The translations under genes were made by a program, and so were the position numbers. The notes beneath the pieces are model-generated. The model did not search any database, was not told the origin of the DNA, and saw only the letters and a program-made list of their open reading frames with translations. Of a stretch of 64,000 nt of DNA, positions 8,116 to 17,863 are shown one piece after another (position 1 is the stretch's first letter; each line of letters starts with the position of its first letter). This DNA is from Candidatus Anammoxibacter sp. (GTDB lineage Bacteria > Planctomycetota > Brocadiia > Brocadiales > Anammoxibacteraceae). Location: contig JAIQZO010000098.1 in the NCBI GenBank assembly GCA_021777055.1, forward strand, positions 1 through 64,000, in the 5' to 3' direction.

Positions 8116-8835
8116 TCACTTTGTAAACAAAAAATCTGCTTGTATAGCTTGTCCATGAGAACTATAAGAAATGTTGTAAACACCTATTAGTCTAAAATTA
8201 CGGTGTCGTAACCATGCTATAACTTCGTCTGCAAGAGCTTGACCTTCATATAATTCTATAAACGAACATTCTACATACACATACATGAAACAATTAATCA
8301 TATCTTCACATCCCCGCAAAGCCTGGAGCTCATAACCCTGTACATCAAGTTTGAGTAAAGATGGAGTTTTTATGTTCGTCTGTGACAAGAAATTACTCAA
8401 TGGTCCGACGTTTACTTTTACAGTACATATTTCTGCTGTACCTGGAAAAAGGTATTCCTGCAATGATGTAATTGCCAGCAAAGAAGATGAATCATCTCGT
8501 TGAGATAGATGCATTGTTGACTCACATTCATTTGGACCAATCGCTTCTTGGTAAAGAGTTGTAAATTTATCTTTATAAAACACTGCTTGGTATTTTTTGA
8601 TAGGCCGTGGTAAGGGTTCGAAAGATATTATCCGTGCTTTTGGGAAACAGCTTCTTGCTACAAGTGCAAATTGTCCGACATTGGCTCCAATGTCAATAAC
8701 CATATTACAACCAAGCCCTTTTAACACTGACTTATGTTCCACCCCAGCAGCAACTCGATGTCTAAGAAAAGCAGAGGCATAAAGCGGATTACACATAATC
8801 ATAAAAAATTTATATCCCTTCTTTAGATAAACCAT
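8116..8835 (-). CDS. FkbM-family methyltransferase
   Basis: The SAM-binding motif VIDIGANVGQFALVAR near residues 46-61 and ISFEPLPRPIKKYQ beyond it identify a Methyltransf_21 (FkbM) enzyme. These often O-methylate sugars or polyketides. LLKLDVQGYELQALRG, the usual second motif, is present. I choose the ATG at 8835 because TTTGAGG sits just upstream of it; the frame extends to a TTG at 8871. The location in the polysaccharide locus suggests methylation of a sugar in the exported polymer, by inference. Confidence 0.87.
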   Translation of the reverse strand: MVYLKKGYKFFMIMCNPLYASAFLRHRVAAGVEHKSVLKGLGCNMVIDIGANVGQFALVARSCFPKARIISFEPLPRPIKKYQAVFYKDKFTTLYQEAIGPNECESTMHLSQRDDSSSLLAITSLQEYLFPGTAEICTVKVNVGPLSNFLSQTNIKTPSLLKLDVQGYELQALRGCEDMINCFMYVYVECSFIELYEGQALADEVIAWLRHRNFRLIGVYNISYSSHGQAIQADFLFTK

Positions 8836-8973
8836 GTAAACCTCAAACGCAAAAACATTTATTCTCCTCAATTAGGATAACTATACTTATTTAAATAAAT
8901 TTGGATTAATCCGGAATTCCCGAAAAATATATCAACTGCAGTTGCAGTATTTAAACACTCTTTTCCTATTTTG

Positions 8974-9319
8974 TTATGTACGAAATTTTGGCTGAATCTG
9001 CTCTGGAATTCTAACATTTCCGACAGCAAAAGAAATAATATAACAAAATGAATCAAAATTCCTATAAACACTAGTTCTGTTTTTTGTCTTACGAATTACT
9101 CTATTTATTCCTTCTGCCATTGCATTTGTGATTTCAGTGCCTATGTAGGTGATAACATTGTCTAAATGTCCATTTAATGTTTCAACAAATTTTTTTTAAT
9201 GGTTCCAGACGGCTTTTCTTGATTAATGTTACTCATCCTTTTAAAAATTTATTTACCGATCCTTTGTATAAATAGTCCCAAAAAACTTCAAATTCATCCT
9301 TTAATATCCATGCTCTATG
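8974..9319 (-). pseudogene. ISL3-family transposase remnant (C-terminal part)
   Basis: Minus-strand translation gives pieces typical of the ISL3 DDE transposase C-terminus in order: HRAWILKDEFEVFWDYLYKG, then an in-frame TGA where Trp is expected, LIKKSRLEPLKK, then after a one-base slip in a run of eight A, ETLNGHLDNVITYI, EITNAMAEGINRVI and YRNFDSFCYII, ending at a TAA. The TNA(M/V)AEGIN block is the family hallmark near the catalytic Glu. A premature stop and a frameshift show it is dead. The surrounding gap (8872-9560) has nothing else I recognise. Confidence 0.8.
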
Positions 9320-9560
9320 TGGTTGTTAGCACTTATCCCCTTTACCAAAAGTGTCATTTATCCAATGTTACTTGCACCATTATCTATGATCTTCCTAGAT
9401 ATAGATGTACTTTAATCTAACAGTATTCATACTAATTAGATATTTTGAAATTTATTTATACTTCTTTGTGACAGATTTAATTTATTAAAATGTAACAACG
9501 TATCTCTATTTAGGTGCCAATTATTAAGTATGAGACATGTTTTTAAGTTCAGATTTACAA

Positions 9561-10526
9561 TTAGCAATTTATCCCATATTCGTTTAATAAATGCCTTTTT
9601 AACTTGTTAACATCCCCTTCACACTTGATTTCTAATTCTTTGGCCTTGATATCTACTAACAGACGATACCATAAACCTTGAAGAAAATGATATAACCAAC
9701 CTTTTGGGCCATCGATAAAACCAAAAAGGAATAAAAATCTGTAAAGAAAATAAATTATAGCCCTGACTCCCATTGGAAGATTTGCGTACAGTCTGTCTTT
9801 TAATATTCTCTTATTTTTTGCTTGGGAAGTAGCAGTTTTTTGTAAAGAGTTATCTTGTTTCATGAAGTTTAGTTTCTGATTCATAATATCAATGGCCTCC
9901 CTTGTTGCATATGAATTGTGCTTTTCAACAAAGAATGTAATCCCTTTTAAATTCTCATCTACTATATTATTTTTCAACATCATAGTTTTTGACTCATACT
10001 GCAAAACAATATGTTCATCCATCCAACGTTGCTCTATTTTTCCCTTACCACTACGCCAAATACGCAGCAAGAAAAGTGGGTATCGCCCACCATACCGAAT
10101 CCATTTGCCCATAAAAAAATGTTTTCTTTTTATTAATAAACCATGGATATCAATAGAAATTGCTGGTAGTGTGTTTAGAATTTCTTTTTGTAATTCTGGT
10201 TCTAAAAATTCATCAGCATCCATTCTCATTATCCATTCAGTTTCATTTCCACAGTTATCCAAACCCCATTGAAACTGATCTGCATAATTTTTCCACTTAC
10301 GCTGAACTACTTCAGCACCTAATGCATTTGCCAGTTCAACAGTACGATCTGTTGAATACGAATCGACTACAAACACTTTTTCCGCTATAGGACGCACAGA
10401 ATGTATGCAACGCTCAATATGAATTTCTTCATTATATGTAAGAATCACAACTGTTAAAGACTGGAACTTAGGTGCTACCATAGTATCAGTATTGGTTCTA
10501 ATTTTTATTTTGTTTTTTTTAATCAT
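9561..10526 (-). CDS. Glycosyltransferase family 2
   Basis: This 321-residue protein has a GT-A fold opening (LTVVILTYNEEIHIERCIHS) near residue 24 and an acidic motif MRMDADEFLEPEL near residue 105, the DXD-type metal-binding region. The layout resembles WaaE/KdtX-like transferases of lipid-linked glycans. The C-terminal part has a basic, partly hydrophobic stretch (AIIYFLYRFLFLFGFIDGP) that may associate with the membrane. The ATG at 10526 follows the beta-helix protein gene by 27 bp. It probably adds a sugar to the exopolysaccharide unit; donor and acceptor are unknown. Confidence 0.88.
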   Translation of the reverse strand: MIKKNKIKIRTNTDTMVAPKFQSLTVVILTYNEEIHIERCIHSVRPIAEKVFVVDSYSTDRTVELANALGAEVVQRKWKNYADQFQWGLDNCGNETEWIMRMDADEFLEPELQKEILNTLPAISIDIHGLLIKRKHFFMGKWIRYGGRYPLFLLRIWRSGKGKIEQRWMDEHIVLQYESKTMMLKNNIVDENLKGITFFVEKHNSYATREAIDIMNQKLNFMKQDNSLQKTATSQAKNKRILKDRLYANLPMGVRAIIYFLYRFLFLFGFIDGPKGWLYHFLQGLWYRLLVDIKAKELEIKCEGDVNKLKRHLLNEYGINC

Positions 10527-10553
10527 TCTTGACCCTGCAAATTTTCTAATACA

Positions 10554-11588
10554 TTATCTTTTTTTTACTTTATCAACTATTTCCCGGCTTCGAATGCCTT
10601 TAATATCAATAATCTTGAATCCATTTTCTGCATGCGTTACAAGTACATCCTGACGCACTTTAACGCCTTTACTATGAAAGCGTACATTATTGAAATTAAA
10701 ACTTCTATTACCATATAAAATATGAATAAATGCCTTCAAAGAACCTTTTTCATTTGCAAGGAACTCGACATTTGATAGGCCTAAATATGAACCACCCCTA
10801 ACTTCAACAGGAATTACATCAAAATTTTCGAAATGAGAACTTTCAACCATAACCCATGCTACTGATGCGTCTTGACCATTATTTTTTCTACTTTTACCGA
10901 TAACGAGGCACGGTCCAGACGCTCCGAAAGAAGCGTTTAAACCAACAATATAAGTGTTATTACCATAAATATGAATACCAATGCTATTTTTAGGAATATG
11001 TTGTAGTATAATTGACTGTAGTATATTGCTTGGTCCATGTAATCCTACAATACCGCCCAAAGTACAATGGTCAATTGAAATATTCCTCAATTCGCTTGCA
11101 AATACTCTTGGTGCAAAAAAACCTATACGACAATGTTCAAAACGCACGTCACGTACATAAATGTTAAATGGTGCACACTTGGGAATTATTCCTGAACCAT
11201 ACAGACGAATGCCATCTCCCATACCACTGCAGTTAAACACTATTTTCTCAAAAATAAGTGTGTGGCATTGTGCTTTACCCGAATATTTAAAAATACAATC
11301 ACCATTGTTTCCTAAAATTAGCCGTGTGCCTCCTTTTGAATAGGCACCTTCTCCTAGAATGTGAAAGTTGTTTGCTGGTAAATTAATACCTGACAGCAGG
11401 TACTCTCCCGAAGGAATAAATAGGAATCTATCATCTTTTAAAGCAGCAGTAATCGCTAGCTTAAATGCTCCTGTGTCGTCATTGTTACCATCACCTTTTG
11501 CTCCAAAGTCATATACGTTTGTTCCACATGCAAGTGAAGATAATGCTATTTTTATGCAAAAAATTAAAATAATTATTGTTTTCATCAT
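10554..11588 (-). CDS. Secreted right-handed beta-helix protein (pectate_lyase_3-like)
   Basis: After a signal peptide (MMKTIIILIFCIKIALSSLA) comes VYDFGAKGDGNNDDTGAFKLA, the classic opening of the Pectate_lyase_3 superfamily. Regularly spaced short strands consistent with a parallel beta-helix follow. Such proteins in exopolysaccharide loci act as polysaccharide lyases, epimerases or binding factors. No specific catalytic set is recognisable here, so the activity is open. I prefer the ATG pair at 11588, preceded by GGGAGGA, over the TTG at 11612. Confidence 0.82.
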   Translation of the reverse strand: MMKTIIILIFCIKIALSSLACGTNVYDFGAKGDGNNDDTGAFKLAITAALKDDRFLFIPSGEYLLSGINLPANNFHILGEGAYSKGGTRLILGNNGDCIFKYSGKAQCHTLIFEKIVFNCSGMGDGIRLYGSGIIPKCAPFNIYVRDVRFEHCRIGFFAPRVFASELRNISIDHCTLGGIVGLHGPSNILQSIILQHIPKNSIGIHIYGNNTYIVGLNASFGASGPCLVIGKSRKNNGQDASVAWVMVESSHFENFDVIPVEVRGGSYLGLSNVEFLANEKGSLKAFIHILYGNRSFNFNNVRFHSKGVKVRQDVLVTHAENGFKIIDIKGIRSREIVDKVKKR

Positions 11589-11730
11589 TCTATAAGTCCT
11601 CCCATCTATCAAGTCTTATTGATTTCTTTCTATCCATTATATTTTTCAACTTCTATCTTATAACATTACTTTATTAAAAATTTATGCAGCTTTACCCTTT
11701 TTTATGGCCGGACAGGAAATTCCTGCTGTC

Positions 11731-11865
11731 TCACGGCACCGTGACAAAACTTTTTGCCTCATTCGCTGCCCATATACGCCTGCGCCGCTCGGTTAAATCC
11801 AGAGAAATAGCTAAATACTTCTCACGCAAGTTTAACAACAAATTTTCAAATGGTGTTATAGCCAT
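11731..11865 (-). pseudogene. Possible ISAzo13-family transposase N-terminal remnant
   Basis: A 44-codon minus-strand frame reads MAITPFENLLLNLREKYLAI then DLTERRRRIWAANEAKSF. The last part resembles the (L/D)ER.RRLWAA.EA(K/L) block near the start of ISAzo13-type transposases. The frame then stops, and similarity seems to continue in another frame for a few codons. It is short, and the family call rests on one motif. The rest of 11613-12100 shows nothing I recognise. Confidence 0.4.
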
Positions 11866-12100
11866 GCGGTAACTATAACACTATTCATACAAACTGAGAA
11901 ATTATCTCTTTATATTGTCAAAAGATTAAAAGCGCAAAGAATTTAAATTCTAAGAATTGCCAATGAATTTTGCAGGAAGTCAAAAAATGTTCTTTAAATA
12001 ATAGCATTCAAAGCCATTCTTGAGTTTAGCCTTTAAATTAATAATTTAGCATTGTTTTACATTAGATCTATAATTATTGCCAGAATGGTTTTCAACATTC

Positions 12101-12940
12101 CTATTTGTTCAATTTCGGTCTTTTGTACCTTAATGTACGAGCTATCTTAGGAACAAAACGGTTTAAACCATGCTTGATTAAATGCAACAAAAATGTAATA
12201 CAAGAAAAAAACAGACCTTTCCCTTGAATCGTTTGACCAATTTTCCATTGCTCTTTCATGCCAATTAAATGTGTCGAACTAATTGAAGTAAGCCCACCTC
12301 CCTCAAAAAAACATATAGGTATCGATAAATAGGCTACACTTGTTGCCATTTTTAAGAATTCAGAAGTAAAAGCATAATCCGCGGCAATACTATACACTAG
12401 TCGATACTTTAGTCCTTTAATTAAAGACAGCTTGTAAAACATTGCCTGATGATGCGTAAACATCCCATACCACAATCTTCGATGCGAATATGCAGTTTTA
12501 TATAACACCTCCCCATTGGATAGGCAATCATAGGCATCCCCATAAACAAAATCTGGATAATTACGTTTTTTGCAAAATGCTTCGACTGATTCGAGAACAG
12601 ATGACGAGGATAATACATCTCCCGAATTTAAAAACAAAAGATACCCGCTATTAGATAGTTTTAATCCTTTATTCATTGCATCATAAAGGCCATCATCAGG
12701 TTCAGATATCCATTGCAACTTTTTTATTACATATAAAGATTCAATTTCTTTTAAGAAACCTACCGTTTTATCAGTAGATCCACCATCGATAACGATCCAT
12801 TCGAAGTTACAATATGCTTGTTTCTTTATGCTATCAAAAGTTCGTATTAAACCTTCTCTATTATTTAAACAAACTGTAATAATTGAAAACATAAAACTAT
12901 CTATAGACAAAGACACTATTGAGCCTCTTTCTTTTACCAT
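12101..12940 (-). CDS. Glycosyltransferase family 2 (WcaE/EpsE-like)
   Basis: The typical GT-A start is MFSIITVCLNNREGLIRTFD, and FEWIVIDGGSTDKTV and LLFLNSGDVL (acidic DXD-like position) follow. The 279-residue size fits small processive-independent GT2 enzymes of capsule loci. The conserved sequence starts at the internal ATG at 12892; the ATG at 12940 adds 16 residues without similarity, and neither has a clear ribosome site. It presumably transfers one sugar during repeat-unit assembly. Confidence 0.86.
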   Translation of the reverse strand: MVKERGSIVSLSIDSFMFSIITVCLNNREGLIRTFDSIKKQAYCNFEWIVIDGGSTDKTVGFLKEIESLYVIKKLQWISEPDDGLYDAMNKGLKLSNSGYLLFLNSGDVLSSSSVLESVEAFCKKRNYPDFVYGDAYDCLSNGEVLYKTAYSHRRLWYGMFTHHQAMFYKLSLIKGLKYRLVYSIAADYAFTSEFLKMATSVAYLSIPICFFEGGGLTSISSTHLIGMKEQWKIGQTIQGKGLFFSCITFLLHLIKHGLNRFVPKIARTLRYKRPKLNK

Positions 12941-13062
12941 ATGTCAGGCAATCAGTCAAAGTCATACATCTTATGTGCAATCATAATAGCCTGTCAAATG
13001 CTTATTTATGGAGAAAATTATCTCGCAATACTAAAAAAAACCAATTTGATTTGTTAAACTCT

Positions 13063-13097
13063 GTTATTATATTCTTCTTTCAGAAGAATATAATAAC
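13063..13097. repeat. Perfect 16-bp inverted repeat hairpin
   Basis: GTTATTATATTCTTCT and its exact complement are separated by only three bases (TTC). No T-tract follows on either strand, so it is not a textbook terminator. It lies between two convergently irrelevant same-strand genes (FkbM upstream, GT2 downstream). In the rest of 12941-13447 I see no gene. Confidence 0.7.
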
Positions 13098-13447
13098 ACG
13101 CAATATAAATTGCTAGCAAAAACAACAAACAAAATCTATTGATACTTACTTTTTTCTGAAATCAGTTTGGACTTAATTTTTTACAACAAAAGTAGCGGAA
13201 CATTTTACAATCAAATAAAGATAATTTACCCACTCAAAACCCTAAAGAGGCTTGTTTTTTTATAGCACATTTTCTAATCAAGCTTCTTTTAACTCTTTCT
13301 CTAATTCCTTTTTGTTATTTCTTTCGAATATTTTGCGTTATTTTCTAACCACCCATAAATCGCTGTTATTGGGATTCCATGCATTGATAATCGGTGGTCT
13401 TCATACATCTATTATCACTTGTTCTTTCAAGTGTGACAATTCTTCTT

Positions 13448-14314
13448 TTAGAGAACGGGCAGGCCTGCCAACAAGCGTATTATAATGGACCTTAATAGAC
13501 TTATAAATTTTCTCAATCTTTGTTTAAAGAACTGCAATGTTCGTTTCGTTCTGTTTGTTGAAACTGTGACCACTCTGTCTTTATTATCTCCAGAATCTAC
13601 AGGATGCTTAAAATGCCTCAAATGAATATTCGTAAATCTTTTATTTGATATTATTTCTTTATGCGACTTATCCAAAGAGTAAATTATATTCATCCCTATC
13701 GAAGTAATAAAATGATAACCGATCGGAAGAAGAATACTTTCTATCGCCATTCTTTGTTGCTTTGAATCTGACTCTACTATAATCACCGTTGGCTTGTACT
13801 TTTTAAACGACATTCCTTTTAGCGCACAAACCTCATATCCTTCAATATCTAATGAAAGAAAATCAATTTTATCAATATCATATTGCGCATATATAGTATC
13901 AAGGGTGTACATTGGTACTTGCTTGACCTCGAAGCCCGTAAACCATTTACCAAACTCTTGAGCAAACTCTTTCTCTTTACCCTTTTCCAATGTTGAAAGA
14001 CTACCTCGTAAATTAGCATAAAACTCTACAAACGCCTCGTCACGCTCTCCAGCAGCAGCATGAACCACAATACTATTTGGCCTATTAGTATTTAATAACT
14101 CAATATAATCTGGATGCGCTTCGACACACATACCATTCCATCCATTCTCCTCAAAGAATAAAGAGTTACTAAAGACTTTCCCATCTATACAACCAACTTC
14201 AACGTAATAACCATTATTTTCCTCTTTTTCAAACAGTTTCTCCAGCAGGAAATCTTCGCCATGCTGACTATAATATATTTCTCTTGTACCTTCGTTGGTT
14301 GATACTCCAGTCAT
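13448..14314 (-). CDS. FkbM-family methyltransferase
   Basis: The protein (288 residues) opens YYSQHGEDFLLEKLFEKEEN and has GYYVEVGCIDGKVFSNSLFF, an FkbM variant of the SAM motif. VEAHPDYIELL, the conserved acidic follow-up, and DFLSLDIEGYEVCALKG come next. This subclass (SQHGED...EVG) differs from the enzyme at 8116 and is common in capsule loci. GGAGAAAGGAG lies upstream of the ATG. It probably methylates a glycan or an acyl group of the exported polymer. The C-terminal 60 residues are basic and not conserved. Confidence 0.86.
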   Translation of the reverse strand: MTGVSTNEGTREIYYSQHGEDFLLEKLFEKEENNGYYVEVGCIDGKVFSNSLFFEENGWNGMCVEAHPDYIELLNTNRPNSIVVHAAAGERDEAFVEFYANLRGSLSTLEKGKEKEFAQEFGKWFTGFEVKQVPMYTLDTIYAQYDIDKIDFLSLDIEGYEVCALKGMSFKKYKPTVIIVESDSKQQRMAIESILLPIGYHFITSIGMNIIYSLDKSHKEIISNKRFTNIHLRHFKHPVDSGDNKDRVVTVSTNRTKRTLQFFKQRLRKFISLLRSIIIRLLAGLPVL

Positions 14315-15036
14315 ATATACTCCTTTCTCCTATAAGGTAGTTTAATATTCCTAAATCCTTAAAAATCAACCTACTATAAATCCACGATTTTTTATTTCAA
14401 CCCATTTCTTACAGCTTTCATTGCAAACAAGGCAGTCCTATAATTTGACTCATTTCTTGGTCAAACTTTCATAATTACTGTCCATAATAGATTGTTCAGG
14501 AATTTTCCCGAGTCATAAGTCTTCTCCTCTCAACCCATAACAAATCAATATGTTATATCTTGATTTGTACTTGACCTATACCTTCTCTTTTGTTAATATC
14601 AGGCTTAAAAGCGCTATCCAACGCCTCCTGCTCTTAAAGGCGACGTCTTAGAGCGAGGAAACACAAAAATAGAAATATTACTAATCGACTTCCCGTTTAT
14701 ACGCTCATTAGTAGTACACTTCTACATCGTGTTTGGGCCTTCTCTGACGTGTAGGCACTTTTAATAGCTCCGCTTGTCTCAATCCATTTTATATTTTTGT
14801 CTTTGGATTTCTTTAATTCTTTTCATGCCGCATAGCATCTTATTTATTACCAAACGTTTCGCAAGCAACTATCTTCCAGGGTCCATTATTTTTTATCAAG
14901 TAAACTTTCCCTTCATTATGTTTTTTTTAATCTTTCTCCTAAATTCTGAATTTGACCTATTTAAGAGCGATTTACTGAAACGCTTTGGATTGCATAAACA
15001 AAATAATTATCCCCTTTCTTTATAAGGCATTGTTTT
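14315..15036. other. 722-bp gap without recognisable gene
   Basis: Both strands were read. There is a weak inverted repeat (ACAAATCAA ... TTGATTTGT at 14540-14568). The plus-strand frame at 14774-15025 is strongly hydrophobic but matches nothing I know and has no convincing ribosome site. No IS or RNA signature was seen. Confidence 0.4.
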
Positions 15037-15840
15037 CTACAATTTATACCCTAGATATATTATTTTGTCTCTAAGTACATCTTTTATCTCTTCCTGAACC
15101 AATGGCGACAACTCTTCTTTCCAACTTTCTATCTGGCCTTTTCTGAAAGTTGTAGTTCCTCCAAAAATTTGATTAGACAATCTCTGAATGTTTAGTTTTT
15201 CGATGTTTAGAAAGTCAATAATTGATTCAATACATTTATGCTGCAGCTCAAGACTCCCACCTCCTTTTGTACCTACCAATTCCTCAAATCTAACAATATG
15301 CACACGCTTATTATCAAACCACCCTTCCATTCTTCTTAGAATGTTTCGAAAACCTTCAATGTTGTAACTCCCTGATTTGTACCCATTCAACAATTTTATT
15401 ACACGATCATCAAGTGAACATCCGTCAAGACCTTTTTTACCATAATGCCAGGTGGTTTTTGGAACATAATGCGCCCAGGACGTTATAACAGCTCTTGGAT
15501 CACGCAAAAGATAAATAATACTTATATTGTTGTCATCAAGAAGCCTACCCATTTGATCCGAATACGGAAGATGTCCTCCAATGTATTGCATAGTCTTTAC
15601 TTTCCTGATTTTAGATATTATCCATTGATATCGAACATTTGCAGTGATATCAAGCCCAACATCTGTACTTTGGCTAAATGGTAAAGTACCACGCAAGAAA
15701 GTCTTTGCTCTAAAATATCGTCCATGAACACTCATTGATGAAAAACTAGTACCGGAAAATGAAAAACCTATGCACTTAATAAGACTTGTCAGCAATTTGG
15801 TGCCAGACTTTGGTAAAGAATTGATCATTACTTTCTTCAT
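15037..15840 (-). CDS. Sulfotransferase (PAPS-dependent, Sulfotransfer_1-like)
   Basis: The 5'-phosphosulfate loop SLPKSGTKLLTSLI lies at residues 7-20 from the chosen start and the 3'-phosphate motif YLLRDPRAVITSWAHY near residue 115. Together they identify a PAPS-dependent sulfotransferase. The ATG at 15840 follows TTAGGAAA and places the P-loop at the usual distance; the frame extends to 15885. In this locus the likely acceptor is a sugar hydroxyl of the exopolysaccharide, giving a sulfated polymer. This is inference, as is the acceptor. Confidence 0.85.
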   Translation of the reverse strand: MKKVMINSLPKSGTKLLTSLIKCIGFSFSGTSFSSMSVHGRYFRAKTFLRGTLPFSQSTDVGLDITANVRYQWIISKIRKVKTMQYIGGHLPYSDQMGRLLDDNNISIIYLLRDPRAVITSWAHYVPKTTWHYGKKGLDGCSLDDRVIKLLNGYKSGSYNIEGFRNILRRMEGWFDNKRVHIVRFEELVGTKGGGSLELQHKCIESIIDFLNIEKLNIQRLSNQIFGGTTTFRKGQIESWKEELSPLVQEEIKDVLRDKIIYLGYKL

Positions 15841-15939
15841 TTTGTTTCCTAAATTAAAAACCATCCCCCAAACAGGTAGTGTCATAATTAAAATCTTTAT
15901 TCCTACTAAATTTGACTAGGTATTAGTAATAAATTGCTA

Positions 15940-16611
15940 TCATTTGTCAATTAGTTTTGAACAAAGTTTTTTGATGTCATATTCATCCCATACTCTATTT
16001 TTGCCGAAAACTGATTCAGCAAATTTTTCCAATTCATTATGATCATGCATCCACCATTGTGACTCTTCAATCAAAGAAATCAAATCCAGCGCAAACCGTT
16101 TTTTTATTTCTCGGGCAGGAATACCTCCAACAATTGAAAATGGTTCAACATCTTTAGTTACAACAGCACCTGCACCAATAACAGAACCATTACCAATAGT
16201 ACATCCACTAAGAATTGTAGCCCTACTGCCAATCCAAACATCGTTTCCAATTATTATTTGAGGCAACTCGTCATAGTCTATTGCAATACCAAGGGAAATG
16301 TTAAATTTATTATTTTTAGAAAAAAAGATTGGAGAAGTGCTTAAAAGGTTTGTCGGATGTTTGCCAATACCAATGCGACATGCTGGCCCAATAGATGAAT
16401 ATCTGCCAACTTTACAATTTACCATTGCAGTCCCTTTAGAAATATAACTATATGATCCAATTTTACAATTAGTTAGCAATGTTTTAGCATCAAGATGGAC
16501 ATAATCTTCTAAATCTGTATTTTTTGTATATGCTGTAAAATGGCATTTAATCTTTTTTTGTTTTTTTGTTTTAAAATACCAAAGATAAAATGCTATACGA
16601 TCCAAAATCAA
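15940..16611 (-). CDS. Left-handed beta-helix acetyltransferase (CatB/Vat-like)
   Basis: Imperfect hexapeptide repeats run through the middle (SYISKGTAMVNCKVGRYSSI). The xenobiotic/sugar acetyltransferase signature GNDVWIGSRATILSGCTIGN is followed by GAGAVVTKDVEPFSIVGGIP. The catalytic His is probably that in GIGKHPTNLLS. The predicted role is O-acetylation of a sugar in the repeat unit using acetyl-CoA. The start is TTG, preceded by AGGAGAAGG. Confidence 0.87.
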   Translation of the reverse strand: MILDRIAFYLWYFKTKKQKKIKCHFTAYTKNTDLEDYVHLDAKTLLTNCKIGSYSYISKGTAMVNCKVGRYSSIGPACRIGIGKHPTNLLSTSPIFFSKNNKFNISLGIAIDYDELPQIIIGNDVWIGSRATILSGCTIGNGSVIGAGAVVTKDVEPFSIVGGIPAREIKKRFALDLISLIEESQWWMHDHNELEKFAESVFGKNRVWDEYDIKKLCSKLIDK

Positions 16612-16673
16612 AACCTTCTCCTAAAACGTTAGAAACTAATTTGTGAATATAATTACCTTGATATGTCAAGAGT

Positions 16674-17861
16674 TTAATCGTTTAAAGAAATTTTATTTCC
16701 ATTTGCCAATAATCCCAAAGACATCCAGAAAATAAACCCTAAACGTGGCAAACCTAAGATAGGGTTTATAAACATAATTTCTAACATCATTGCTATAACA
16801 AATGCAAACCAGGCCCGCAGATCAGTAAAGTTAGTTCCCGCTTGCAATATATTTTTTTTCAACAAAAACAATACCGGGAAAAAAAAAAGAAATATTGAAA
16901 GTGTTCCACCAAGCGACAATAAATCCAAAATATCTGAATGGCTTGGAATGTGCAAAGAACCAACATCAACTAAAGGAGATCCTGTAAAGAAGTTTCCGCC
17001 AAAAGGTTGATCATAAAATTCCTGAAGCCGTAGTCTCATTGTTAATTTTCTTACAATTGTATCTCTGTCCATCACTCTTTGATCAATTATTTTATATATC
17101 AACATTCCTGTTGTAGATATTAATGTTCCTATTATAAGAATAGTTAAACCCTTTAATACAACTAACGTTCTGAATGCTTTTTTTGAATAGTTTTGAGGAT
17201 TTTTGATATAAATTATTAATATAAATAGACCGGTAAGAGTACAACTTAAAATAGCGGTTGTCTTTACTACCAATAATGCACCCAAAATATATATCAAAGC
17301 TAATATGTATTTCCAAGTTTTAACTTGGAGCAAAAAAAAGACCAACACAGATGAACCAAGAAACATGATTACGCTAGTTTGAAACATTTGGGTCAAATCA
17401 GTATATGCAACGTTTAAACGGAATAATGTTACTATTATTACCATTATTAGAGAACAAAACAGAAAAACATAAAAAAATCTTTTTAAGAAAAAAGTCATCT
17501 CTTCATAATGATATGCCATCATATAAAATGCTATTAAAACAAATCCTCCCAAAGCTCGGCCTAAATATGTTTCCTCAATTTCAAAATCCATAATTATCAA
17601 CGAATAGCAAGACCCTGAAATAATTAGAAAAACAAAAATAAGCAGAAAAAATGTTAGAAAATTGATGTTATAATTCCCAGATATAAAAAAGAGAACACAA
17701 GAAGCAAATGCAAGGCAATAAGGAAGGTACTTTAATATCGGAACAAAGGTTGAACCGAAACCCTGATTTGTTGGATCAATGTTATAAATTAATCCTATAA
17801 CGCTAGCGATAAGTAAAAACCAAGTACCAATCCTCCTCGGTAAAGTAAATATTCCTACCAT
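16674..17861 (-). CDS. O-antigen/exopolysaccharide polymerase-like membrane protein (Wzy)
   Basis: This is a 395-residue polytopic protein with about ten hydrophobic helices and a large loop after residue 260 (RQQ-less; contains TMRLRLQEFYDQPFGGNFFT then PSHSDILDLLSLGG). This layout, with the H-S/D-D-I-L-D-L motif in a late loop, is typical of the Wzy/WaaL O-antigen ligase-polymerase superfamily. It would polymerise lipid-linked repeat units on the periplasmic face. It lies two bases from the following sulfotransferase gene (ends 17864), indicating one operon. Confidence 0.8.
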   Translation of the reverse strand: MVGIFTLPRRIGTWFLLIASVIGLIYNIDPTNQGFGSTFVPILKYLPYCLAFASCVLFFISGNYNINFLTFFLLIFVFLIISGSCYSLIIMDFEIEETYLGRALGGFVLIAFYMMAYHYEEMTFFLKRFFYVFLFCSLIMVIIVTLFRLNVAYTDLTQMFQTSVIMFLGSSVLVFFLLQVKTWKYILALIYILGALLVVKTTAILSCTLTGLFILIIYIKNPQNYSKKAFRTLVVLKGLTILIIGTLISTTGMLIYKIIDQRVMDRDTIVRKLTMRLRLQEFYDQPFGGNFFTGSPLVDVGSLHIPSHSDILDLLSLGGTLSIFLFFFPVLFLLKKNILQAGTNFTDLRAWFAFVIAMMLEIMFINPILGLPRLGFIFWMSLGLLANGNKISLND

Positions 17862-17863
17862 AT

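Noticed and set aside
8868..9071. 67-residue minus-strand open frame as a real gene
   Set aside because: It overlaps the ISL3 transposase remnant in another frame and ends in its degraded sequence.
13252..13485. 77-residue plus-strand frame in the gap before the FkbM gene
   Set aside because: Hydrophobic but without ribosome site or known relatives, and it runs into the 3' end of the FkbM gene on the other strand.
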